Assembly (NCBI RefSeq): GCF_963576545.1 | Contig: NC_083647.1 | Location: 186,001-250,000, forward strand | Direction: 5' to 3' | DNA from: Limanda limanda | Taxonomy: Eukaryota > Chordata > Actinopteri > Pleuronectiformes > Pleuronectidae | Length of the DNA: 64,000 nucleotides | Shown: positions 11,500 to 22,141 of the stretch, piece after piece | Layout: every line of letters begins with the position of its first letter | Position numbering within the stretch: the first letter of the stretch is position 1 | Notes under the pieces: generated by a model | The model's input: the letters and a program-made list of their open reading frames with translations, nothing else | What the model was told of the DNA's origin: nothing | The model's database searches: none | Made by a program: the position numbers and the translations under genes

Positions 11500-13428
11500 A
11501 AGCCCAGATTATCAAGAAAACTAGAAAGGAAGTGGCGCTCCAGCAACAGTGTTGAAAATCTCCTAGACTGGAAGAGTAGTGTTACAGAATATAAAAAGGC
11601 TCTCCACAAAGCAAGAGCTGCCTATTATTCAAAACTAATAGAAGAGAATAAAAACAACCCCAGGTTTCTCTTCAGCACTGTAGCCAGGCTGACAGAGAGT
11701 CACACCTCCACCGAACCCAGTATTCCTCGATCCCTAAATAGCAATATCTTTATGACCTTTTTCAATGATAAAATTCTAACTATTAGAAATAAAATCAATC
11801 ATACCCTCCCAACAATAGAGATCTCAGAAACGGCTGAGAATCCTTCCCATTATTTAGACAGCTTCTCTCTGATCACCCGTGATCAGTTTACCAAAATAGT
11901 CTCAGGTTCTAAACCAACAACCTGTATTTTAGATCCGATTCCAACTAAATTACTTAAAGAAATTCTGCCCCTAATAGATAATTCGTTACTTAACACAATC
12001 AATCTGTCATTATCATCAGGTTATGTACCACAGTCTTTTAAAATAGCTGTAATCAAACCCCTACTCAAAAAACCCACCCTAGACCCAGAGGTTTTAGCAA
12101 ATTACAGGCCAATATCTAATCTCCCCTTCCTATCTAAAATCTTAGAAAAAGTTGTAGCCAATCAGCTGTGTGAGTTTCTCCAGGAAAATAATATATATGA
12201 AGACTTTCAGTCTGGGTTTAGAACCAATCATAGCACAGAGACAGCCCTGGCAAAAGTCACTAATGACCTTCTAATAGCTTCAGATCAGGGACTTGTGTCT
12301 GTCCTCGTTCTGTTAGATCTCAGTGCAGCATTCGACACAATTGACCATCAAATTTTATTAGAGAGACTAAAACAGTTAATTAACATTAAAGGAACGGCCT
12401 TAAACTGGTTTAAATCTTATTTTGCTGATCGCTCCCAATTCGTTCAAATCAATGATGAGTCATCGGTGCGCACCAAAGTTAACCATGGTGTCCCACAAGG
12501 CTCTGTGCTCGGCCCAATTTTATTCTCATTATATATGCTTCCACTAGGAAACATTATCAGGACACACTCGGTAAATTTTCACTGTTATGCGGATGACACC
12601 CAGTTATATTTGTCAATAAAACCTGATCAAAGTAATCAATTAACTAAACTTCGAGCATGTCTCAAGGACATAAAAACCTGAATGACCCGCAATTTTCTCT
12701 TATTAAACTCAGATAAAACAGAGGTTATAATACTCGGCCCTAAACACCTTAGAGATACATTATCTAATGATATAGCTGCGCTAGATGACATTGCCCTTGC
12801 TTCCAATGACACAGTCAGGAACTTGGGAGTGATCTTCGATCCTGATTTGTCCTTTAATAGTCACTTAAAAGTAATTTCTAGGACCGCGTTTTTCCACTTG
12901 CGTAATATCTCAAAAATCAGACATGTCCTTTCGCAAAAAGATGCAGAAAAACTAGTCCACGCCTTTGTTACATCGAGACTGGACTATTGTAATTCATTAT
13001 TATCAGGCTCCAGCAGCAAGTCGTTAAAGACTCTGCAGCTGGTCCAAAATGCCGCAGCACGTGTCCTGACGAGAACTAAGAAAAGAGAGCACATTTCTCC
13101 AGTATTAGCATCGCTACACTGGCTTCCTGTTAAATCTAGAATAGAATTTAAAATTCTCCTCCTCACCTTCAAGGCCCTTAATGATATGGCACCTCTTTAC
13201 CTTAAAGAGATGTTAGTACCATATCAACCTACTAGAGCACTCCGATCCCAGAACTCAGGTTTACTTGTTGTCCCTAAAGTCTCTAAAAGTAGAGTAGGAG
13301 CCAGAGCTTTTAGCCATCAAGCCCCACTGCTGTGGAATAATCTCTCACTTTCAGTTAGGGAAGCAGACACGCTCTGTTCGTTTAAAAGTAGACTCAAAAC
13401 CTTCCTTTTTTATAAAGCTTATAGTTAG
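11500..13428 (+). pseudogene. L2-type LINE ORF2 (linker + reverse transcriptase), one internal stop
   Basis: This is the best-preserved LINE frame here. Open sequence begins near 11,502 with a linker (ERKWRSSNSVENLLDWKSS, KARAAYYSKLIEENKNNPRF). The RT follows: [52 protein letters not shown], palm motif [32 protein letters not shown] and the catalytic [14 protein letters not shown]. After the palm come TRNFLLLNSDKTEVIILGPK, FFHLRNISKIRHVLS, NAAARVLTRTKKREHISPVL and LHWLPVKSRIEFKILLL. The endonuclease is missing. The only break seen is a TGA at 12679-12681; the 24.3-kb copy has TGG there. Ends at TAG 13426-13428. Other copies are much more decayed. Confidence 0.88.
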
Positions 13429-14235
13429 AGCTAATTAGTGCGATGTTCCAAATTTGATTAAATGGCAAAAACCCCTGATGATGCTAAGACGCACAGGGAA
13501 TTTATGACACAAGACACACGGAGCTTCTCTTTCCTGCTTCTCCTTCCTTTTTCTCCATATTTATCACATCAAGATAATTCTTATCTCATCAGTACATGTT
13601 ACTAACTTGACCCCTTTCCCGGAGTTTCTGTGCCTTAGCGCCCGCGGATGCAGGGCCACAGCTGTGGCCGCACCATGGATTATGATTGTGGATCGCGTGT
13701 CGGAGGTTGCAATGCAGTTCGGTGGATTCTGTATCGTGCCAGCTGATCGTCGTTGTAATGGAGGATCCTTTGTCGCGTTGGCATCGGATGATGAGGGACC
13801 ACGACCGAGGCGGCAGCTGATAATGGATTCTAACTGGCGGCGGTGGACAATGACTGTGGATTACAGTGGATCTCATCCTGATGCTGGATCGTGGTCTTGC
13901 TGGCTGCTGGCCAGAGACTGTGATTGCAGCGGGACTGCCTGACACATAGTATTGAAAAATGTTTAGCCTCATGGATGCTGCTAAGAATCCTGATGATGTT
14001 TTCTTACACCTGACATCTATTGCACTTCTGTCCGTCCTGAGAGAGGGATCCCTCACATGTGGCTCTCTCTGAGGTTTCTACATATTTTTACCTGTGAAAA
14101 GGGTTTTTAGTAGTTTTTCCTTACTCTTGTTGAGGGTTAAGGACAGAGGATGTCACACAATGTTAAAGCCCCATGAGACGAATTGTTATTTGTGAATGTG
14201 GGCTATACAAATAAAACTTGATTGATTGATTGAGA
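13429..14235 (+). mobile_element. 3' UTR and ATTG tail of the 11.5-kb L2
   Basis: Non-coding 3' region directly after the ORF2 stop. It ends in 'aaaacttgattgattgattg'. The same sequence, more or less complete, occurs at 205-472, 4851-5037, 22142-22860 (reversed), 31712-31955, 45365-45510 (reversed) and 45517-46095, which defines the family's 3' end. The CpG-rich 13,640-13,930 block is part of the UTR. The open frames it contains on both strands are not genes. Confidence 0.85.
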
Positions 14236-15105
14236 TTATGTTACCCGTCCTTGAAAAGGGAAAAGAGGTTGCTGTGCAGTTAGCAGTTCGTCCCGCCGGT
14301 TATGTGAAGTCTTCTGGCTTTGTGTGGTCATAAGGTTCTGCATTCGCAGTTCTGTTGCTCGCTGAATCTTACCGGCAGGACATCGAGTCGCTGCTAGGAG
14401 TTTGGAAAAACTTGAGATGCGTGGAGGTTTCCTTGAAGAGATGAGTTGGAAGCTGCACCTCTGACCTCCTGTCGTTGGGTGGGAAGAGAAGATTTGAGCT
14501 GGAGCAGCCAGGCCCCCCCTCAGCACAGCAGGAGAAAAGGCTGGCTGCCTGCTGTCCTTGGAGGGTTGATGGAAAGAGATAGAAGAGGGGGAGAAGTAGC
14601 CTTATATTGGCCTGGTGACCATACAGGTCATTGGGCCAGAGTGACCAAGTGGAGTTGACCCTGGTGGCTTTTTCACACCTCCGGACGAAACTGTCCGGAT
14701 CAATGGAACCTGTTGCCCCCTGGGAGACTGAGTTCCTTGGCTTTCTCAAGAACAAAGAAACATGTGCTTTCAGGCTTTGACCACACATATAGGCCGAAAA
14801 GTAGGCCTTTGGTTTCATAAAAACTGTGTCCCAACACTGTCTCCTCTCCTTGATATGTAGTGCAGCTGTCTGTCGTGTTTGGGGAAGTGTGAGAGCATGG
14901 CCAAGGTCAAATTCTTCTCTAGACGACACTGATATGAGAAAAGGATCCCCACCCTGAATTAAAAGGAGGATTTGGTGCTATACATATAATATAAATATAA
15001 ATGTATTGACTGATAAAAGTTTTAATGTAATGTGTGTTTAAGTTGATTTACATTTTGTGTTTCAATATACAAAGTTGTGACCTTTATTCATCATTTCCCC
15101 TTAAT
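14236..15105. other. Unassigned, moderately GC-rich
   Basis: A 186-codon open frame on the minus strand (14369-14929) is the only coding candidate. It has no domain I recognise and no codon pattern or splice context supporting it. The stretch is probably repeat-derived. Confidence 0.35.
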
Positions 15106-15109
15106 ATAT

Positions 15110-15830
15110 AAAGAATACTTATCATTGATGATAATTCTGGAGCTTCTGCAGCCCAATCAGGTTGCACAGGTAGACTAGCTCCTCCAGGATTACAAATCCC
15201 TACGTGCGGCCGCAAGAAAGTTTCAAGAGCATAAAGGAAATGCCAGGCAACCTGCCCGGCTGACCCATCGGGAGAGCTTAACAGAGCCATAGAAGGGCAT
15301 CATCTCAGCAGCAGGGGCGGTATCTGCTTCTCTGTGCGAGGAGGAACGTAGGGCACTGCCAGAGCCCTACAAAATGAACTCCAGCATGCTACAGGTGTGC
15401 ATGTGTCAGACCAAACTGTCAGAAACAGACTCCATGAGGGTTGAACAATGGCTTGACGTCGTCAAGTGGGACCTGTGCTCAAAGCCCAGAACCATTCAGC
15501 TTGTGTCCCGTTCTCTTCACAAATGAGAAAAGGTTCACACTGAGCACGTCTGGGAGGAAATCCCTCCACCGACTCATCAGGAGCATGCCCAGACGTTGTC
15601 GGGGCCGCATACAGGCACACGGAGGCCATACACACCACTGAGTCACATTATGTATTGCCGTGATAAAATTCATGCAAGTTGTATGAGCCTTAAAAATGTT
15701 ACTTTGATTTTCGGTGCGGTTTTAAATGGGTTGATGATTTTGGTTTCCATTGAACATTGTTACGCCATATTGTCATGTTATACGATGTACATCAGTAAAG
15801 ATTTTCAACTTGAATAATTCGTTCATTAAG
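15110..15830 (+). pseudogene. Degenerate Tc1-like transposase remnant
   Basis: Near 15,390-15,440 the plus strand encodes TGVHVSDQTVRNRLHEG, which matches the second helix-turn-helix segment typical of Tc1-type transposases (VSDQTVRNRLHE). About 100 bases later come pieces resembling the catalytic-domain C-terminal part (HVWEEIPP-T, then GPHTGTRRPYTP), out of frame. The first DDE aspartate region is deleted. Terminal repeats were not identified. Confidence 0.5.
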
Positions 15831-16278
15831 ATCTGATGATTTAAGTGTTCCCTCAATTTGTTTGAGCTGTTTATATACGTCGGTATTTTCTTAAATTTAA
15901 AGAAAAATATATTTTGAGTAAAGTAATTGTTTCTCATTTCTTCAACCCATTCTGTGTAGCCGGCTCCAGGCCTGTACAGGACTCCCTTAATTGACACTTC
16001 TGGAATGGCGGGATTGCCGGTCAATAAGAGAAGACTTGGCTTTCTAGCGAGGGGTGGAGAGCTGAAAGTGGCTTCTGCGGTTGATGAGATGGAGGAGTAA
16101 GAAGACATTTTCTGGACATTGGAGCCTGTTGACATTTTCATAGAGTCACCTAAATTACAATTATGAACCCCCAAAACAAGCATAATGGGTCCTCTTTAAC
16201 CTCATCTGAGATTTTACCTTAATATAGATGATTAATTTTACCTTTACCTGATTATGGCCCGTGGATTTACTGTCTGTG

Positions 16279-17282
16279 TTAAAGGGGACATATTATGAAA
16301 ATTCCACTTTTGTAGTGCTTCTACACGTTATTTTGGGTATCTGGCATGTCTACCGACCCAAACAACTCCCGCGATTTGTTATGGTTCATGTAAGTCAGAT
16401 AGGTCATGCTTGAGTGACTTAGAATGCGCTTCAGTATGCTTCGCTCTTCACACGCGAAATGGGAGTCTCTCTTACATAGCCAGTAATCACAAACACAGAC
16501 ATTTGTAGCTTGTATTAAAATCATTCCTGCAAAACCACCACTTGACCCCGCCAACAAAAAGTCAATGACCATTCCATTACTTTTATTGAAGATATAGTGG
16601 GCTACAATTATAAAAAAGAAAAAAGTTGTTTGTGATTCATAAGGTGCAGACTAAAAACAACTGCAAGTCAGTATTACAGTATGAGTGAGTAGTTCAATTT
16701 CCATTTGATATTCCATGTCCCTTAAAAATTTTTCCAGGTTTGTAATAGTGTATCATTCCCTCTACTAACAGCAGTTCATCACTCATTTCTAAGATCCGCT
16801 CCGCTGATGTTTTGCTACTCAGCACTTAAACATCACCTTAAAGGAAAAATCCACGCGAAAACACTAGTACTGTTGAATAACGCACCAACAAAACAGTAAA
16901 TTTTGTTCATCTTTCTTCTCATTTTCATTCCTGAGTATCTCGCCAAGCGTTGGAGAGATACAAACAAATACACTTCTAATAGACTTCTGAATCAAAGTGG
17001 ATATAAATATGATTTTCAGACAGTGGTCATTGGAGGGCCAGGTGGTGGGTTCAGAGGCTGGACTAAAACCGGCTGGTTGGGGCTGAGAGAAGATTGCGAT
17101 TACATGACGACATCATATGGAGAGGAAGTATGAAATTCTACATTTCGAAAACATATTTTCTTAGAATGGAGGGTAAAAATGTCCACAGAGTGACCGTGTT
17201 CATACTTTGAGGGTACCTACTGACCCCCTTCAAGTAATTACAGATAGTCTCAAAATTATTTTACACAATATGGACCCTTTAA
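16279..17282. mobile_element. TTAA-flanked non-autonomous element (piggyBac-like MITE)
   Basis: Both ends are bounded by TTAA (16279-16282 and 17279-17282), the piggyBac target duplication. The termini are inverted: AGGGGACATATTATG on the left and AGGGTCCATATTGTG when the right end is read inward, 12 of 15 positions identical. The ~1-kb interior has no transposase. A second TTAA-AGG-like start at about 16,838 suggests another element nested or abutting inside. Confidence 0.6.
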
Positions 17283-20200
17283 GAACAAATATAAATCCAA
17301 CAGCAGCTGACTCTCAATCAACTGATGCAACTGAATCTAAATCCTGTTTTTAGAACTCCTTACAGGACCATCAATCTAATCCTTTTTAATCCCCTCGATG
17401 ACCATCTCCTAACCCACACGCATATGATTTTGTAGTCAGCTTTGAAAAATTAAAAAAATTAAAACAAACAAAATACCCAAGTAATTGGACTACTTCTTAG
17501 TCAATGTAAAATGATAAAAGGGATGGTTGTGTCTGAATGAGAAAACCCAACCTAAGGATAAATTCAATTTCTGCCTAAAGCATTATCTTCATTTAGCCTT
17601 ATGCATGCCAACATGTAACAAGAGTAGATGACCTAGCACCCAGCAAAGATGAAAGTAAATGTGTATATTGACTGAAGCACTGGAATCAAGCTAAACCTTA
17701 TGTGCTTTACCTGAGTATTTAATTTTGTTCTTCTCTATCACTACACTTCAGCAGTAAAATTTGTACTTCTCACTTGACTACATTTAACTGACAGCTACAG
17801 TTACTATTGATTAATATTTCACATAAAATAACAATAGTAAGCTCACAAAATTAAAAAAATTAAGCTAGTGGTTTGAGTCCAACTTGTTTGGTTTGTGTCT
17901 CCTTATAATAATGCAATGTGTAGTTGAGAGCACATTCCACCAAGACTAGTGCTCTATCTGGGCATGTAAAAGCAGTGTTTCCTGTTAATGCCATATTCTT
18001 ATTTCACACATTACTTTCATAATTAACCAAATATTTTTTTACACTTCTCATATTAACATAACTAACTTGGTGCTTGGTTTAATTGCTGCATTCTATAGCA
18101 GTGAGAACCTGTCTTTCTCCCTTTAGTCCGTCACTCGGAATCTGTTGTGCGAGTGACCTTTGTGTAACAATTTAATTTAATTTAATTAATTATGTAGGAA
18201 GCGCTGCAAAATAAGTGTATTTTATTTTCCTGGATCCACCAATTTATTCAGATATGCTCCAAAATGTAAAAAAAAATACTTTTTATTGACAGTTTTTGTG
18301 TATTATTCCCAATTAACAAGAAAAGAAGTAAGTAAGTGAATATGGTAAATTATCCGTATTCATATAGTATTTTTCTATTCTTGACAATTTTGTTTGCTAT
18401 TCAAACATTCACACACATTCATACAGTATATCTTTGGGCAGCAGAAGTCAAGGGGGACAAAAATAAACCTGCACAGCTGAATTGCTTAGATGCTGATGAT
18501 CTGTATCTACATTTTCAGAGCGGATGGAGACTTAGCCAGTGAGGTGTCACCATTAATCCCTGATTTTTAACTGATGCCAAATAGTAGCCTATGGGAGATT
18601 AAAAAAAAAAATCTGTTGATATGCATCAAAAAGGCCTGATTACATCCAAAGGGATTAAATGTTATATAATGTATTAAATTTAAACCTGATCAAGTCCAAG
18701 TGGCATGAATACCTGTGAATTGCACATTTAATTACAAAAGTGTGATAGCAAAGTTTAACAGTTTAAACCATCAAATACATTAGTATTTTTGCTTCCCTCT
18801 GGAGCTGCCATTTTGGTTAACAAAAGCAAATAAGCAGATAAAGCTGTTTCTTTACTATTTCTAGCTGTGTCCCATTTCAGAAGCCTCAAACTTTAAAGAA
18901 TGCATCGGAGTAGCCTTCAGATAAGGTCCACTCCAAAATAGATTTTGGAATACTTTAGACCAGTAGATGTGAACAAAAGCAACAAACATTATGAATGTCA
19001 CTTCAAAACTACTGTAAGGAAGTTACAAAAGGCAGCATAAAGGCCAGATTTTATCGACATGTTTTGTTGTCTCTCATACACACACAGAAATAATTCATCC
19101 TGAGTATCTGTTAGTTTACTCCATTGTGCATTAACAAAAAATAACAAAAGTCAAGGTTACTAATAGAAGAGTCACAAAGACTACATTTTAGGAAACCCTG
19201 ACAGGCTGCAAATAGAAGCACTAATGAGTTATAACAAAAAGTTATTTAAATTTAAAAAAGGGATAAGTGACAGCCACAGTTCATAGGAATACACTATCCA
19301 GTGTAGACTAAAACTAGGCATGTTGAAGACAACACATTTCACTTCATTATGGTCTACTATTTATGTAAAGAAGGATTTTCCCATTAGGTTCCTTAAAGAG
19401 GGGGAGTTCTGTTTTGTAGTTAAAACAAACAGTCAAAAAGAGCCTGGGAGTATCGATTGACTGCTAGTACAGCAAAATGCAGTCCACTCTGAATACTGAA
19501 GGAGTACTTCAACTTCATCCTCAAAGATGAAAAACATGAAGAAAAAGTAAGCGGTTGTTGGATATTGATGCCACTTGAGGCTGACAAGATTATTTGTGAT
19601 CCATATTTTCATCCCAAACCAAAAATAGAATGTTTGTGGCACCATACTCATCTCCGTCCCTCCCAGACAATTGTGTGTTGTGCGAGTCAGACTGAGATCT
19701 TAGAGGGTTTGTGACTGGAGGGCCATATTCACTGCAAATCATGAGTCTGATAATGTCCTGCACTAATGAATAAACATATAGCAGGTTTATTTACTTAAAC
19801 CTAAAGGGTCAAACACCTGATTGAGAAGTCATGAGAGATTGAACTCTGTTTGTGAGAGAGATAGACAGACAGATGGACAGACATGGATAGACGATAGATG
19901 GATAATGTACTTTATTCATCTCAAACTGGGAAATGCCTTGATGTACCGAAGTTTTATGCAGTAACTGAAAGATATTTTAAATATTCACACTTTAAGACTC
20001 CCATGGTTTCTTCAAGACCAAAAATTATATCATAGAAATGCAGCTGCCCCAACAAAGAACAAGATTAAAACACAATTGATGCTTTCTGAATTCAAAACAT
20101 GGGTCTACTGAAATTAGGTTTTAAAGCTACAACATCAACTCAAATACAGGAACTATAAGTTTAAATATTGTCATGTCAAAAATAGTTCTTCCTAGTCTTA

Positions 20201-20690
20201 ATATAAGTATCTTTATCCAGTTAGTTAAAATACTATTCTGATGTTTTGTATTCTGTATTTTTATATACAGACCATACTGAGACTCAGGTTAACAACTGGT
20301 ATCTGATTGGGTCCAGCCCAAATTGCTAGTTCTGGTCTCAGATTTCTCTTCCTTGTAAAAGGAATTAGCACAGGCCAAAGATTCTGAATACAGGACCAAA
20401 ATATGCTTTATCTGGCTTAATTGAATAAACTGTTGCAAATAATAAACATGACTAAGCATTTGTTTAAGAATATGGACCCTGTGAGCACAATATTAAATAG
20501 AATAATAAAGGCTTTATAACTGGATAAATAACTACTTAATTTAAAAACAATAAATCAAATAAGTGTCATACAAAAGAGACACTCATAGTGACTTTATTAC
20601 CAACTCTGCATTACCCTCCTGCTCCACAGAACTATTTTTTTGTTCATCTTGGATTTACTTTATTATTATTAACATACTCCAGGAGAAAGT
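17283..20690. other. Mostly unassigned AT-rich sequence with small repeat fragments
   Basis: No gene is supportable. About 18,330-18,430 is a fragment of the TAAATGG-type fish repeat (tttctattcttgac, attcacacacattcatacag). About 19,857-19,960 begins with a degenerate GATA/GACA microsatellite followed by 'taatgtactttattcatctc', which looks like the reversed 3' end of a LINE. The rest shows nothing I can name. Confidence 0.45.
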
Positions 20691-20699
20691 CAAAAGCCG

Positions 20700-22100
20700 A
20701 CTGACAATCTTGAGGTAAGCACCTAAGAACAGCTCAGAAAAGAAAAGAACGAGCAAGAAAACGTTTCTCTAAAGACCACTTCAAGTTTGTGAAATCTCTC
20801 TTCACCACAAAGGGAGGAACACTGAGGACCTCGAAGCAGTACTTAGAACACCTGGATAAAACACACTCTGATCCAAAGAGTATGATCCGGTAGCAGTTCC
20901 ATTTGATATCCCACCCATTGAGCAGCCAGAACACCAAATGGATGTGATCCCTCCGCAATGGAAAAAGGTGAACACAGTGATGCGGGCAAGATTCTACATT
21001 TCTTGTGGAAATAAATGAGTGACATGGGTGAAACAAATTATACCCAGAGCTTTGCTCAGAGCTGGAGAAGTACTGATTCTAAAAGAGGAGGAATCATTAG
21101 CCAATTTGGTCCGAATGAGGATGAATCCATCAAAACATGACATCAAAACAAAAACACGAAGCATCTCAATAATCAAAGGTAAGAGATAAGACCATAGGTT
21201 CTACATTAATGGAGAACCCATTCCATGAGGTCAGAGATCTTGGACGATGCTACTGTGCAAGCATCAAAGACTGCGAGCAGGTCCAGCATCTGAAGCAGGA
21301 TGTCAGCAGCGGCCTTAAGAACATAAACCAGTCCCTGCTTAATGGCAAACTAAAGCTCTGGTGCCAACAGTTTGGCCTATTAATATTTTTGGCCCGAATG
21401 ATGTGGCCACTTACAGTAGTCGACTTTCCCCTCACAAGAGTTGAGAACATGGAGAGAATGATCAACTCATGTGAAAAAGTGGTTAGGAGTCCCAAGAAGT
21501 CTAAGCAACATCGGCCTGTATGGACACGTAATCCTCGAGCTGCCTTTCTCAAGTCTCGTAGAGGAGTTTAAAGGCACCAAAACAAGGCTGGAGATGACCC
21601 TGTCCCGAGACTGGAAAATGTTGGTGGTTGTGGGCCAGCGACTTACAGTTCCATTAAATATTGTCACTACCACCTTAACACCAGACCTGAAACTCTGGTC
21701 CAATACCTTGCACGATCTCTACCTCTGAGGAATTGACAGTACCCTGGGAAGATGCTGTTGATAAAGCAAATGAGGAAAAGGCTGCAATATGCAGACATGG
21801 CATTTGAGGCAGAGCAACATGGTTGGAAAGCAAGTTTGCCCTGTGGAGGTTGGCTGAAGTTTCATTGCAACATCCACCATCAGGTTGATCAAAGATCTGG
21901 GGATCCTGGGACAAGCCCTGCAACAGACCATGAAAGAAACATCACACACACACACTGCAGACAACCATTCTGGATCAGGAGGAAAGATCCCAACTGGGCA
22001 CCAAGATGCTAGCGACATGCACCCTGGTCTGATTAACTTGTGGTGGTCCTATCTTAGAAGAGGGTATCTTGTTATAAAAGGCCGAAACAACTAATGACGC
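20700..22100 (+). pseudogene. LINE of the restriction-like-endonuclease (R2/NeSL) type, C-terminal part, broken
   Basis: Several frames carry pieces in the right order: an N-proximal RAQKRKERARKRFSKDHFKF-like segment near 20,710, LKLWCQQFGLLIFLARMMWP and PLTRVENMERMIN near 21,350-21,460, then KWLGVPRSLSNIGLYGHVILE. A possible restriction-like endonuclease core TTTLTPDLKLWSNTLHDLYL lies near 21,665-21,725, followed by a C-terminal LIKDLGILGQALQQTMK. These are features of fish LINEs carrying a C-terminal PD-(D/E)XK-like endonuclease instead of an APE endonuclease. Frameshifts and stops are numerous. A second, reversed copy lies at 34,270-35,660. Confidence 0.6.
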
Positions 22101-22141
22101 AAAGACACACAACTGAAGATATGTACCTAACAATTGCTGGT

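Noticed and set aside
13589..14056. Open frames on both strands in a CpG-rich block
   Set aside because: The block is the 3' UTR of the L2 element and recurs in other copies with the frames broken.
14369..14929. 186-codon open frame on the minus strand
   Set aside because: No domain recognised, no splice context, and the region looks repeat-derived; one frame of this length is not surprising in GC-richer repeat DNA.
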